Source: Bacteroidales bacterium
Lineage (GTDB): Bacteria > Bacteroidota > Bacteroidia > Bacteroidales > F082
Assembly (NCBI GenBank): GCA_013141455.1
Contig: JABFQW010000092.1
Location: forward strand, 35,962-99,961
Length of the DNA stretch: 64,000 nucleotides
Reading direction: 5' to 3'
Shown: one piece after another, positions 43,133 through 52,863 of the stretch
Layout: every line of letters starts with the position of its first letter
Numbering within the stretch: position 1 is the stretch's first letter
The notes under the pieces: model-generated
The model's database searches: none
Seen by the model: the letters and a program-made list of their open reading frames with translations, nothing else
Told to the model about the DNA's origin: nothing
Translations under genes and position numbers: made by a program

Positions 43133-45595
43133 ATGTTTGAAACCATTCATACACATAGCAAATCGCCCGAAAGAAAGGCAGATTCCGAAGGAAATTACTG
43201 CGGCTCAAAACAAAAATCCGGACTGCCGGGAATGAATGAGCGCATCAGGCAGCTCCGGAAACTGAGTGTTGAAACCGAACCTTCGTTGTCGATTGAACGC
43301 GCCTTGCACGAAACTGCCTTTTACAAAGAGAATTATGGCAAATATTCCATTCCGGTATTACGTGCCTTGAACTTTCTGTATCATTGTCAGCACAAAACCA
43401 TTTATATCGGCGAAGGCGAACTGATTGTTGGCGAGCGCGGCCCAAAACCAAAATGTGTGCCCACTTTTCCCGAACTTACCTGTCATAGTGTTGAGGATTT
43501 TCATGTGTTGAATACCCGCGAAATGCAACGCTACACCATCAGCCAGGATGATATTGAAACGTATGCAAATGAGGTAATCCCTTACTGGCAGGGCAAGACA
43601 CAGCGCGAACGTATTTTCAATCACGTCCCGGAAACATGGAAAAATGCCTACGAAGCCGGTTTGTTTACTGAGTTTATGGAACAACGGGCTCCCGGACATA
43701 CCGCGTTGGATGGAAAAATATACAAAAAGGGTCTGCTGGATTTCAAACGTGAAATTTCGGCCAACATCACCTCGCTCGATTTCATCAACGATAAGGATGC
43801 TACCGATAAATCGGAGCAATGGAAAGCGATGGAGATCTCATGCGACGCAGTAATTTTATTTGCTGAACGCCATGCCGCACTGGCTGAAGCCCTTGCATCG
43901 AAAGAACATAATCAGCATCGGAAAGCTGAACTAAGAAAGATTGCGGAAGTATGCCGCCGGGTTCCGGCAAACGCGCCCCGCAATTTTTGGGAAGCCATAC
44001 AGATGTATTGGTTTGTGCACCTGGGGACAATCACCGAATTGAACGGCTGGGACGCCATGAACCCGGGTCATTTCGATCAACATCTGGCTCCCTTTTACGA
44101 AAAAGAAATCGCCGCTGAAACGCTCAACAAAGAAAAGGCCAAAGAGCTTCTTTCGTGTTTCTGGATTAAGGTGAACAACCATCCTGCGCCACCGAAAGTC
44201 GGCATCACGGCACGTGAAAGCGGAACATACAACGATTTCACCAACATCAATATCGGCGGACTCACTGCCGGTGGAACCGACGGTACCTCCGAAGTTTCGT
44301 ATCTGATGCTCGAAGTGATCGAAGAACTGCATATTCTGCAACCCGGAAACTCGGTGCACATCAGCGAAAAAACGCCTGATAACTTCTTATTGGCCGCCAT
44401 AAAAGTGATCAGACAAGGGCATGGCTATCCTTCGGTTTTCAATCCGGATATCTATATCAGGGAGATGCTACGGCAAGGCAAATCGCTGAACGACGCCCGC
44501 GAAGGTGGCTGCAGCGGATGCATCGAAGTCGGGGCTTTTGGTAAGGAAGCTTATCTGCTTACCGGTTACCTGAATGTTCCAAAAATTCTGGAAGTGACCT
44601 TGAATAACGGTTTTGATCCGGTAACAGGGAAAATGGTCGGTATCGAAACCGGCGATCCGCGGGGTTTTACCACCTATGATGAACTTTACAGCGCCTTCAT
44701 CAGGCAGCTTCAATATATTGTTGACCAAAAGATGCGGGTCAGTAACTATATCGACCGTATGTTTGCAAAATACGCGCCGGCGCCGTTTCTGTCGGTAGTC
44801 ATTGAAGATTGTATCAGCCGGGGGAAGGATTATTATGATGGTGGCCCGAGATACAACACGAGTTATATTCAATGTTGCGGATTAGGAACCGTGACGGATA
44901 GTTTTGCGACACTGAAAATGCATGTTTTTGAAAATAAGACATTTAGCATGGATAAACTGTTGGCTGCTGTTTCGAATAATTTCAAGGGAGATGAAATCCT
45001 TCGTCAGACCATCATCAACCGGACACCTTTTTTTGGAAACGATGACGATTATGCCGATTCAATTGCCTTGAAAGTGTATAACGATCTGGTGGATACGATT
45101 GACGGAAAGCCAAACATCAAACCGGGTGGAAAATACCACCTGAACATGCTCTCGACCACCTGTCATGTTTATTTCGGAAAAGTAATGGGCGCTTCGCCAA
45201 ACGGACGGCTGGCGGGCAAATCCATTTCCGACGGCACATCGCCATCGCATGGCGCCGACACCAATGGACCATCGGCGGTGATAAAATCGCTGACCAAACT
45301 CGATCATACCAAATCGGGCGGTACACTGCTCAACCAGCGTTTTTTGCCCAGCCTGCTGAAAAAGGAAGAAGATGTACAAAAACTCGGGCAGCTCATACGT
45401 ACCTATTTCACGTTGGGTGGTCACCATATTCAGTTTAATATTGTCGATACGGCAACCTTGTATGCTGCACAATCCAGTCCTGAAGACTACCGCGATCTGT
45501 TAGTTCGTATGGCCGGTTACAGCGATTATTTCAACGATATGAATGCCGATCTGCAACAGGAAGTGATCGAACGGACTGAAAATGAGGCATTTTAA
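43133..45595 (+). CDS. hypD: glycyl radical enzyme, probable trans-4-hydroxy-L-proline dehydratase
   Basis: Dehydrates hydroxyproline to pyrroline-5-carboxylate in HypD enzymes, an anaerobic radical reaction. 820 residues. The active-site loop is EGGCSGCIEVGAFGKEAYLL with the thiyl Cys463 and Glu465 (CxE as in dehydratases), and the glycyl radical site is VRMAGYSDYF with Gly795. CVPTFPELTCHSVEDFHVLN and LFTEFMEQRAPGHT are the segments that most recall HypD. If translation starts at the ATG at 43232 (MNERIRQLRKLS), Cys463 becomes 430, close to the HypD reference; the 33-residue N-terminal extension is not typical. Propanediol or glycerol dehydratases are alternatives. The activating enzyme follows by 3 bases. 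Confidence 0.75.
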   Translation: MFETIHTHSKSPERKADSEGNYCGSKQKSGLPGMNERIRQLRKLSVETEPSLSIERALHETAFYKENYGKYSIPVLRALNFLYHCQHKTIYIGEGELIVGERGPKPKCVPTFPELTCHSVEDFHVLNTREMQRYTISQDDIETYANEVIPYWQGKTQRERIFNHVPETWKNAYEAGLFTEFMEQRAPGHTALDGKIYKKGLLDFKREISANITSLDFINDKDATDKSEQWKAMEISCDAVILFAERHAALAEALASKEHNQHRKAELRKIAEVCRRVPANAPRNFWEAIQMYWFVHLGTITELNGWDAMNPGHFDQHLAPFYEKEIAAETLNKEKAKELLSCFWIKVNNHPAPPKVGITARESGTYNDFTNINIGGLTAGGTDGTSEVSYLMLEVIEELHILQPGNSVHISEKTPDNFLLAAIKVIRQGHGYPSVFNPDIYIREMLRQGKSLNDAREGGCSGCIEVGAFGKEAYLLTGYLNVPKILEVTLNNGFDPVTGKMVGIETGDPRGFTTYDELYSAFIRQLQYIVDQKMRVSNYIDRMFAKYAPAPFLSVVIEDCISRGKDYYDGGPRYNTSYIQCCGLGTVTDSFATLKMHVFENKTFSMDKLLAAVSNNFKGDEILRQTIINRTPFFGNDDDYADSIALKVYNDLVDTIDGKPNIKPGGKYHLNMLSTTCHVYFGKVMGASPNGRLAGKSISDGTSPSHGADTNGPSAVIKSLTKLDHTKSGGTLLNQRFLPSLLKKEEDVQKLGQLIRTYFTLGGHHIQFNIVDTATLYAAQSSPEDYRDLLVRMAGYSDYFNDMNADLQQEVIERTENEAF

Positions 45596-45598
45596 GCA

Positions 45599-46507
45599 AT
45601 GTCAAAGAACCTGATCTTCGATATAAAACGCTATGCCATCAACGATGGACCGGGCATACGTGTTGTGGTATTTTTTAAAGGCTGTAACCTGCATTGTGCC
45701 TGGTGTCACAATCCGGAAAGCATTTCGTCAGGTATCGAAAAAATGTATTCTTTTAAAAAGTGTATCCAATGTGGAGGTTGTGTGAGTATTTGCAAAGAAA
45801 ACGCCATCACATTGACTGCTGAAGGAATATTTACTGATACTGAACGCTGTTCAGCTTGTGGAAAATGTGCAGATATCTGCCCCACGAAAGCCACTGAAAT
45901 GTCAGGGAAAGAAATGTCAGTTGACGAAATAACGACGCTCATCGAAAAGGAAAAAGCGTTTTTCGATCAATCGGGCGGCGGAGTCACTTTTTCGGGTGGT
46001 GAGCCATTGGTCCATGCCGGTTTCCTGATCGAACTGCTTGAAGCCTGCGGTAAACGGGGCATACATCGCGCGGTGGATACCGCCGGAAATATCAATACCA
46101 AAACCTTACTTGAAGTCGCGAAAAATACAGATTTGTTTCTTTACGATTTAAAACTGATGGATTCAGCGTTGCATAAAAAATGGACCGGGAGCGGAAATGA
46201 ATTGATTTTGCAAAACCTCAGTATCCTTTCGTCCATAGGTGCAACTATCATCATCCGGATTCCACTGATCGGTGGTATCAACGATTCGGTTGAAAATATT
46301 GAACAAACAGCGAATTTTATCCTTAATCTCGCCGGTGATAAAAAGGAAGTTCATTTGTTACCCTATCATACGATTGCACAGCATAAATACCTGAAATTAG
46401 GCAAAGCAGATGATTTTGAAAACTTGCAGGAACCTGACAGTGAAACCATCAGACGGGTGATTGAACAATTTGAAAGCGCCGGTATAAAGGCAGATGCAGG
46501 CGGGTAA
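45599..46507 (+). CDS. glycyl radical enzyme activating enzyme (radical SAM)
   Basis: Uses SAM and a [4Fe-4S] cluster to install the glycyl radical on the partner enzyme. 302 residues. Radical SAM motif CxxxCxxC in FFKGCNLHCAWCHNPES; then two ferredoxin-type clusters, CIQCGGCVSICKENAI and CSACGKCADICPTKA, inserted as in the larger activases of dehydratase-type glycyl radical enzymes; then GGGVTFSGGEPLVHAGFLIE and DLKLMDSALHKKWTG. It starts 3 bases after the dehydratase and must act on it. Gene name by neighbour only (HypE-type). Confidence 0.92.
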   Translation: MSKNLIFDIKRYAINDGPGIRVVVFFKGCNLHCAWCHNPESISSGIEKMYSFKKCIQCGGCVSICKENAITLTAEGIFTDTERCSACGKCADICPTKATEMSGKEMSVDEITTLIEKEKAFFDQSGGGVTFSGGEPLVHAGFLIELLEACGKRGIHRAVDTAGNINTKTLLEVAKNTDLFLYDLKLMDSALHKKWTGSGNELILQNLSILSSIGATIIIRIPLIGGINDSVENIEQTANFILNLAGDKKEVHLLPYHTIAQHKYLKLGKADDFENLQEPDSETIRRVIEQFESAGIKADAGG

Positions 46508-46529
46508 ACCGGGGAGTTTACTTCTATTT
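46504..46529 (+). terminator. possible terminator of the glycyl radical operon
   Basis: GTAAAC, 6-base loop, GTTTAC followed by TTCTATTTT; the left arm overlaps the stop codon. Short stem, so tentative. Confidence 0.4.
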
Positions 46530-48470
46530 TGAAATAACGATGCCGAGTATTTCATTGATTTTGAACCGGATACTATCGAGGTGTTTTTTTTGCTGAAGCA
46601 GTATGATTTGATCGTCAAAATCGGTGGCTTCCTTTAATTGAACCGAAACTGTTTCGAGTCGCGAATCGATAATCCGCTCCTTATATTTATAAAGGCAGGA
46701 TGTGATGTTTTGCATGAGTGTCTCCAACTCGGTTTTTACATAGATTTTTTTTCGCGCCCAATCGTGAAGTTCATGGGGAGACGATAATAAATCGGCCGAA
46801 AGCAGCGCTACGTCTGGCTCCGGGTTACTGATAAACTGGTGTTCGCCCGGCACAACGCCTTCGTTGATGGCATGGGCAAACAGGTCGAATATCTTTTTGT
46901 GGGTTTCGTTTTCAAACACAATCTGGTCGTGCGAAAGATCATCGATGATGAACTGTGCAACATTTTCGCTGTAATTCACCTCGTTGCCAAATTCATCAGT
47001 CACCTTGTGGCTCACCTCGTTACGTCCAAAATGCAAAAGTATTTTCACTAACTCACGTTCCTGATAATAGGTTGGACTTACCGCCTGGTCTTCGGTTTGC
47101 TGTACGCCCTGCTGCGGTACCGGTTCAGCTGCCGGTTCAGGGAAATCAGGACTTTGTTGTTTACGAAAACGGTTTCTGAGGATTTTATTTAACTCATTCA
47201 ACAAAGTCTGCTCCGGCAATTCGAGCAAACGGCTGCATTCTTTCACATACACCGAACGGTAAATGGAATCGGGAATCAGCGCGATGGTCTGAACAATCTC
47301 CTTCGCCAAACCGGCTTTTTTTATGGGATCGTTGGCCGTTTCTTCGAGCAGCAGGTTTGTTTTGAAACTGATAAAATCCTTCGAGTTTTTCGCGATATAT
47401 TCTTCTACCTCAATGCTGCGGTGCCTTCTGACAAAGGAATCCGGATCGTCGCCTTCGGGGAACAACACGATACGCACATTCATCCCTTCTTCGAGCACCA
47501 TATCGATACCGCGCAGCGATGCGTTGATGCCCGCTTTATCGCCATCATACAAAATGGTGATGTTGTTGGTGAACCGCCTGATCAGTCGTATCTGTTCGGT
47601 GGTGAGCGAGGTACCCGAACTTGCCACAACATTTTCGATGCCGGCCTGGTGCAGTGTCAACACATCGGTATAACCTTCAACAAGGAAACAATTGTCGGAT
47701 TTGTTGATGGCGGTTTTGGCAAAATAGATGCCATAGAGCGATTTACCCTTGATGTAAATCTCCGATTCAGGCGAATTTAAGTATTTTGCCTTCGATTTAT
47801 CCGAACTCAGTATTCGTCCGCCAAAACCGATTACCTTGCCGGTAAGGTTGTGAATGGGGAATAAAACGCGACCCTGAAACCGATCGTACAAATGGTTATC
47901 GTGTTGGGTCGAAAGGCCTGTTTTCAGCAGCACTTCCTCGGTGTATCCCGCTGCCAGTGCATGTTTGCTGAAGGCATCACGCTTGTCGGGACAATAGCCC
48001 AATTGAAATTTTTTGATAATCGCTTCCCTGAAATCTCTTTCTTTGAAGTAACCCAGACCAACGGCTTTGCCTTCGTCTGCATTAAAAAGTGTGTCAGCAA
48101 AATAATTCAGCGCGAAACTGTTCAGGTTAAAAAGACGTTCCCGTTCGTTGAGCGAAACCATTTCTTCGGGGCTCATCTCACGTTCTTCAATCTCGATATG
48201 ATATTTTTTGGCGAGATAACGAAGTGCTTCCGGGTACGAACTATGCTCGTGCTCCATGATGAACTTGGCTGCATCACCAGCTTTACCGCAACCAAAACAT
48301 TTAAAAATTCCTTTTGATGGCGATACCGTGAACGATGGCGATTTCTCCTGATGGAAAGGGCAAAGGCCTATCAGGTTGCTTCCGCGACGTTTCAGGTTAA
48401 CGAAATCACCTACCACTTCTTCGATGTGGGCGCTTTCCAGAATTTTAGCTGTTGTGTCTGCCGGTATCAA
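46524..48470 (-). CDS. dnaG: DNA primase
   Basis: Makes RNA primers at the replication fork. 648 residues. The N-terminal zinc ribbon has CPFHQEKSPSFTVSPSKGIF with Cys37, His40, then CFGC (Cys58, Cys61). The catalytic TOPRIM core shows LVEGYTDVLTLHQAG, VVASSGTSLTTEQ and ILYDGDKAG. A linker rich in Pro, Glu and Gln (about 440-470) leads to the DnaB-binding C-terminal helical domain (LETVSVQLKEATDFDDQIIL). Complete. Near-match -7 box TAACTTAG about 20 bases upstream of the ATG. Confidence 0.95.
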   Translation of the reverse strand: MIPADTTAKILESAHIEEVVGDFVNLKRRGSNLIGLCPFHQEKSPSFTVSPSKGIFKCFGCGKAGDAAKFIMEHEHSSYPEALRYLAKKYHIEIEEREMSPEEMVSLNERERLFNLNSFALNYFADTLFNADEGKAVGLGYFKERDFREAIIKKFQLGYCPDKRDAFSKHALAAGYTEEVLLKTGLSTQHDNHLYDRFQGRVLFPIHNLTGKVIGFGGRILSSDKSKAKYLNSPESEIYIKGKSLYGIYFAKTAINKSDNCFLVEGYTDVLTLHQAGIENVVASSGTSLTTEQIRLIRRFTNNITILYDGDKAGINASLRGIDMVLEEGMNVRIVLFPEGDDPDSFVRRHRSIEVEEYIAKNSKDFISFKTNLLLEETANDPIKKAGLAKEIVQTIALIPDSIYRSVYVKECSRLLELPEQTLLNELNKILRNRFRKQQSPDFPEPAAEPVPQQGVQQTEDQAVSPTYYQERELVKILLHFGRNEVSHKVTDEFGNEVNYSENVAQFIIDDLSHDQIVFENETHKKIFDLFAHAINEGVVPGEHQFISNPEPDVALLSADLLSSPHELHDWARKKIYVKTELETLMQNITSCLYKYKERIIDSRLETVSVQLKEATDFDDQIILLQQKKHLDSIRFKINEILGIVISK

Positions 48471-48594
48471 TTTCGATTATTTTGTCGGCTAAGTTACGAA
48501 AAGCCTTGAAGTTTGATTATTTTTACTGCATACAATTGTGTTCATAAAACACGCAAAAGAAAAATAAATCATTACAAATCAAATTGTTAGCTAT

Positions 48595-48795
48595 ATGAGC
48601 CATGTAAAACGTCTTTATCGTTCGCGTACGAATAAAATGCTGGGTGGCATTTGTTACGGACTTTCCGAATATTTCGATATTGATCCGAGCATTGTCCGCA
48701 TCGCGTGGGTGATATTCACCATGTTGGGTGGCGCCGGATTGTTAGCTTATCTTATTTGCTGGATCGTTGTACCGGAAGAACCATTTATGCCGTAA
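48595..48795 (+). CDS. PspC domain small membrane protein
   Basis: 66 residues and entirely one PspC domain: HVKRLYRSRTNKMLGGICYG, YFDIDPSIVRIAWVIFTMLG, then a membrane helix (AGLLAYLICWIVVPEEP). PspC domains sense or signal envelope stress; stand-alone short forms are common in Bacteroidota and of uncertain role. Short but the match is complete, and it lies alone between two convergent or divergent housekeeping genes. Confidence 0.85.
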   Translation: MSHVKRLYRSRTNKMLGGICYGLSEYFDIDPSIVRIAWVIFTMLGGAGLLAYLICWIVVPEEPFMP

Positions 48796-48846
48796 AGGAA
48801 GAAAAATTGGTCATTTGTGGGTTGGATAACCTCCCGCACTTAACGA

Positions 48847-50568
48847 TCACTTTTTTATCCACAATTCAACCTCTTCCATTTGAACCGCCGGGATGTCGAG
48901 CTTATTTTTCTTACGGTAGCCGTTTAATTTATTTTGAATAACGGCTGCCTTTTCTGCCTGTAACATCTCGACCGAAACAAAACCAGCCGGAACCAAATGG
49001 CCGGCCCATACTGCCGAAACACCTATTTCGATGAAGTCATCGGCGCTCACACCCTTTCTTATTTTTTCGGGACGCATCTGCGGGAAAAACAAAACTTCCT
49101 GAATGGTGGTATTTCCGGTGAGCAGCATCACCAAACGATCGATGCCAATTCCCATGCCCGATGTGGGTGGCATGCCGTATTCGAGGGCACGCAAAAAGTC
49201 CTGATCGATAAACATGGCTTCGTCATCGCCGCGTTCCGAAAGGTTCATCTGTTCTTCGAAACGTTGGCGCTGGTCAATCGGGTCATTCAATTCGGTATAG
49301 GCGTTGGCAATCTCCTTGCCGTTGATCATCAGCTCGAAACGTTCGGTGAGTTCCGGATTGTCGCGGTGACGTTTGCAGAGTGGCGACATCTCCACCGGGT
49401 AATCGGTGATGAAAGTTGGCTGAATATAATGATGCTCACATTTTTCACCAAACAAGGCATCAATCAGCTTGCCTTTTCCCATAGCATCGTCGATCCCGAT
49501 ACCGAGTTTCCGGCAAATCATACGTAGTTCAGCCTCGTCGCTTTGGCTGACATCGAATCCGGTATGTTCCTGTATCGCATCAAGAATCGCGATGCGTTTA
49601 AAAGGCGCTTTGAAATCAATTTCCTTGTCATTGATCGTGACTTTTGTTCCGCCGCTTGTTTCACCCGCTACCCTCTCAAGCATTTTCTCGGTGAAATCCA
49701 TCATCCAGTGATAATCTTTGTAGGCCACATAAATCTCCATTACCGTGAACTCAGGATTGTGGGTACGGTCCATGCCTTCGTTACGGAAATCTTTCGAGAA
49801 TTCATAAACGCCATCAAAACCACCGACAATCAGGCGTTTCAGGTAGAGTTCGTTGGCAACCCGTAGATACAACGGAATATCCAAGGCATTGTGATGCGTG
49901 ATAAACGGACGGGCTGCGGCTCCGCCAGGAATGGGTTGCAGTATCGGTGTTTCCACCTCAAGATATCCTTGTTCGTTGAAGTAATTACGCATCGAATTGA
50001 TGATTTTGGTGCGTTTGATAAAGGTTTCACGCACAGTTTCATTCACAATCAGATCGACATAACGCATACGGAATCGTTGTTCAGGATCGGTAAAAGCATC
50101 GTAAATCTGACCATCTTTCTCTTTCACAATGGGTAACGGACGAAGCGATTTGCTCAGCACTTTCAGTTCACGCACATGGATGGTTATTTCACCCATCTGG
50201 GTAACAAAAACATAACCACGCACACCAATGATATCACCTATATCGAGTAAACGTTTGAAAACGGTGTTATACATGGTTTTATCATCGTCCGGACAAATAT
50301 CATCACGTTTGAAATACAATTGTATCCTGCCAACCGAATCCTGTAACTCGCAAAACGAAGCAGCGCCCATGATGCGCCGGCTCATGATGCGACCGGCAAT
50401 ACTTACATCCTGTAGTGATGTTTCATCATCCCTGAAATTGTTGTTGATGAAATCAGTCGTTGTAGTAACTTCAAAGGCCTCCGGCGGATAAGGGTTGATC
50501 CCCAGGTCATACATTTCTTTCAGGGCTCCGCGGCGCACCTGTTCCTGTTCACTTAACATCAAACTCAT
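48847..50568 (-). CDS. lysS: lysyl-tRNA synthetase (class II)
   Basis: Charges tRNA-Lys. 573 residues. N-terminal OB-fold anticodon-binding domain (about 1-150, [20 protein letters not shown]), class II motif 1 region ([20 protein letters not shown]), motif 2 ([20 protein letters not shown]) and motif 3 ([15 protein letters not shown]). A C-terminal extension of about 70 residues after the catalytic core (from [17 protein letters not shown]) is seen in Bacteroidota enzymes. Complete. Confidence 0.96.
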   Translation of the reverse strand: MSLMLSEQEQVRRGALKEMYDLGINPYPPEAFEVTTTTDFINNNFRDDETSLQDVSIAGRIMSRRIMGAASFCELQDSVGRIQLYFKRDDICPDDDKTMYNTVFKRLLDIGDIIGVRGYVFVTQMGEITIHVRELKVLSKSLRPLPIVKEKDGQIYDAFTDPEQRFRMRYVDLIVNETVRETFIKRTKIINSMRNYFNEQGYLEVETPILQPIPGGAAARPFITHHNALDIPLYLRVANELYLKRLIVGGFDGVYEFSKDFRNEGMDRTHNPEFTVMEIYVAYKDYHWMMDFTEKMLERVAGETSGGTKVTINDKEIDFKAPFKRIAILDAIQEHTGFDVSQSDEAELRMICRKLGIGIDDAMGKGKLIDALFGEKCEHHYIQPTFITDYPVEMSPLCKRHRDNPELTERFELMINGKEIANAYTELNDPIDQRQRFEEQMNLSERGDDEAMFIDQDFLRALEYGMPPTSGMGIGIDRLVMLLTGNTTIQEVLFFPQMRPEKIRKGVSADDFIEIGVSAVWAGHLVPAGFVSVEMLQAEKAAVIQNKLNGYRKKNKLDIPAVQMEEVELWIKK

Positions 50569-50584
50569 TGTTGAAAATTTTCGG

Positions 50585-50592
50585 CAAAGATA
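50585..50592 (-). promoter_or_regulatory. -7 box of lysS promoter
   Basis: TATCTTTG on the minus strand, exact TAnnTTTG, with TTTC near -33. The lysS ATG follows after 16 bases, giving a leader of about 10 bases. Confidence 0.6.
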
Positions 50593-51297
50593 GAGAAAGA
50601 ATTTCGGAGTTGAAATTGAGTAAAGTGGATGCCTGTTATTTTGATGTACCTGAATAAATCATGGTTAAATCAAAACTTTGATAAGCCAGCAGGCAGATAA
50701 TTGTGAGCTCCCAAAACCTTATTTTCTTTTTCATCTTAACCTTAGTAGTAATAATATGTCACAGTTATCGATCAAACCTTATTACCTTATTTTAATCAAT
50801 TGTTTTCACTGACTCCATGTTCATTGACAGATAATAAGGTTCAGATATTGGTTTCATTTTTTGTACTAAGGTTATGATAAACCCAAATTAATCAGTAGGA
50901 GGCTTGCAAAGCCGAACTATCTGATTTAGTTGGGCTAATCCCGAATTAGAGGTTGTTTAAAGCCTGATAAATCAGGCTGAATTACAAACTCTTAGTCGAT
51001 TCCGCATTTTTTTTGCGGAATTTGGGATAAATGATAAGGTTTTCAACGAATGCTCCACAAAACATGAATATCATGAAACGAAAAACATTTCCAGCACATC
51101 AAAATAAAATCCAGCCAATAGTTCTAACCTGTATTATTCACAAAAACATCTCACAAATCCGCTAATTTGCAGTGTATTCGTATTTGAGTGAAAATTAATA
51201 AATAAATAAATATTTGTTTTTCTATCATTAAACAGTTGCAATTCAGAACTTTGCGCCTTTGCGCCTTTGCGAGATGACTTATTCAGGCTAAGCTAAA
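50593..51297. other. 705-base repeat-rich region without a gene
   Basis: No ORF with support. Visible structures: CTTAACCTTAGTAG near 50741-50754 facing GTACTAAGGTTATGA near 50863-50877, a degenerate inverted repeat that could bound another small element; a perfect hairpin AGCCTGAT-AA-ATCAGGCT (50961-50978); a second, ATTCCGCA (50999-51006) with TGCGGAAT (51014-51021) around a run of seven T; and the GCGCCTTTGCGCCTTTGCG type repeat near 51254-51271. Much like the interior of the MITE-like element at 11.3 kb. Confidence 0.55.
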
Positions 51298-51305
51298 TAA
51301 ACAAA

Positions 51306-51334
51306 AAGAGGCGAACCGAACCGGCCCGCCTCTT
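51306..51334 (-). terminator. terminator of the T9SS cargo operon
   Basis: On the minus strand AAGAGGCG, 13-base GC-rich loop, CGCCTCTT, then TTTGTTT. 18 bases after the stop codon at 51353. Confidence 0.85.
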
Positions 51335-51352
51335 CATCAGATCAAAGAAATA

Positions 51353-52846
51353 TTAGTCTCTTACAAGAATTTTCTTGTTGAATGATTTTCCGTTCGATTC
51401 TAGCTGAACAAAATAAATGCCTCTTGCCAGACCGGAAAGATTGATTTCCTGTTGTGCGCTTCCCATAACGTTGATGTTTACATTGTCGATAACAACTTTA
51501 CCAAGGCTGTTAACAACACGCACTTTCACGTCTTTTGCAGTTGCACTCGACATATTGATAACAAATTTACCTGTTGTCGGGTTAGGAAGTATGGATAATT
51601 CAACCCCATTTACCTGCTCGTTGACTCCCAGACATGCGTCAACTACAACAGTTTGTGTAGCTTCGGCCACGCAACCAAAATCAGGATCAGTATAGGTGTA
51701 AGTGACAGGGAACGAACCTACTCCGCTTGTTAAAGGATCGAAATAACCATCAACAACACCAACACCTGAGTAAACGCCTCCGGCCGGTGATCCCTGGGTT
51801 AACTGATAAGGTGTGCCATCTTCAAAACACAAATCCGGTACAGTGCCAAAAGTTGCGTTAACATCAGGATTGATTCGGATGAAATTTTCCTTGGTAACCA
51901 TCGTGGTTTCAACTCCATTGGTTATCGTGAGCGAAACATCAAATTGTCCTTCGGTATTGAAGTTGATAAGTGGATTTTCGTCATACGAAAACTCAGGGGT
52001 GCCACCAGGGAAAATCCAGGTGTAGGTCAGGTTTTCACCTGTTGACATATTTTGGAACTGAACCGGTGTTGGACCGCAACCCGTGGTAACATCGGCGGCA
52101 AAATCGGCCATCATCGGGATAGCTAAATCGTTCACCATGATTTTTGCACAATGCATCACTTCCTTGGTAGTGTTATTCTGTACCCAGGCAATCAGCTCGC
52201 AATTGTCTTTCACCCAACTGTTGTTGAAGGTAAAGGTAAGCGGAACGGTAAGTGTTTCACCGGTTGCCATGGTGATTGCGGTGCCCATCTGATTGGGAAC
52301 CATCAGTCTGTTCACGAAATTACATTCGCTCATACCCTGCCAGTTAAACTGAATATCCGATTCAGTCAGGGCTAAGTGAACAACGATATTCTCTTCCTGA
52401 TAATCAGCAACTTTTTGAATCTCGATGTTAATATTGTAAACATCACCTTCATTATTACCTGAAATGTCGAGTAAAAAAGAAGTGGGGACGGTCATACGGC
52501 TGTTAACTTTGGCAATATACTGTGGGTACATCGTTTGTGAATGGCTTCCACCAACTACTGGATTTCTTCCATCGAACCAGCCTGTAGGGAAACCAGTGAT
52601 GTGGTAGTAAGTGTCATTACGATAATTTGAATAGGTGTTGTCAAAATTGTCGCCATTGTGATTTTCAATAAGCGCTACGGGATCACCATTTGCATGTAAA
52701 TCATCCGCCGCCATGGCAGCGCCGGGGCAATAAGTGCACCAGGTTCCGGTTCCAATCTCTACAAGCACCAGCTCACGAGGAACTTGTTGCGCATAATTGA
52801 ACAAAGCAAGTAATACAAAACAAAATGAAAGAATAGTTTTTTTCAT
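51353..52846 (-). CDS. Omp28/thioredoxin-like secreted protein with PKD domain and T9SS tail
   Basis: 497 residues with signal peptide (TILSFCFVLLALFNYAQQ). The N-half resembles the Omp28-related outer-membrane protein family with a thioredoxin-type CxxC, VEIGTGTWCTYCPGAAMAAD, and TGFPTGWFDGRNP. A PKD-like domain follows (about 245-325: FQNMSTGENLTYTWIFPGGT, FDVSLTITNGVETT), then a Cys-containing Ig-like segment and a T9SS type A sorting domain (LSILPNPTTGKFVINM, LSGLARGIYFVQL, ending KKILVRD). Likely a surface-displayed protein; disulfide activity is inference from CxxC. Third and last gene of the operon, 17 bases after its neighbour, followed by a strong terminator. Confidence 0.85.
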   Translation of the reverse strand: MKKTILSFCFVLLALFNYAQQVPRELVLVEIGTGTWCTYCPGAAMAADDLHANGDPVALIENHNGDNFDNTYSNYRNDTYYHITGFPTGWFDGRNPVVGGSHSQTMYPQYIAKVNSRMTVPTSFLLDISGNNEGDVYNINIEIQKVADYQEENIVVHLALTESDIQFNWQGMSECNFVNRLMVPNQMGTAITMATGETLTVPLTFTFNNSWVKDNCELIAWVQNNTTKEVMHCAKIMVNDLAIPMMADFAADVTTGCGPTPVQFQNMSTGENLTYTWIFPGGTPEFSYDENPLINFNTEGQFDVSLTITNGVETTMVTKENFIRINPDVNATFGTVPDLCFEDGTPYQLTQGSPAGGVYSGVGVVDGYFDPLTSGVGSFPVTYTYTDPDFGCVAEATQTVVVDACLGVNEQVNGVELSILPNPTTGKFVINMSSATAKDVKVRVVNSLGKVVIDNVNINVMGSAQQEINLSGLARGIYFVQLESNGKSFNKKILVRD

Positions 52847-52863
52847 AGTTTTAATGATTAAGG

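Noticed and set aside
48997..49527. 176-codon frame on the plus strand
   Set aside because: Antisense to lysS motif regions; no support.
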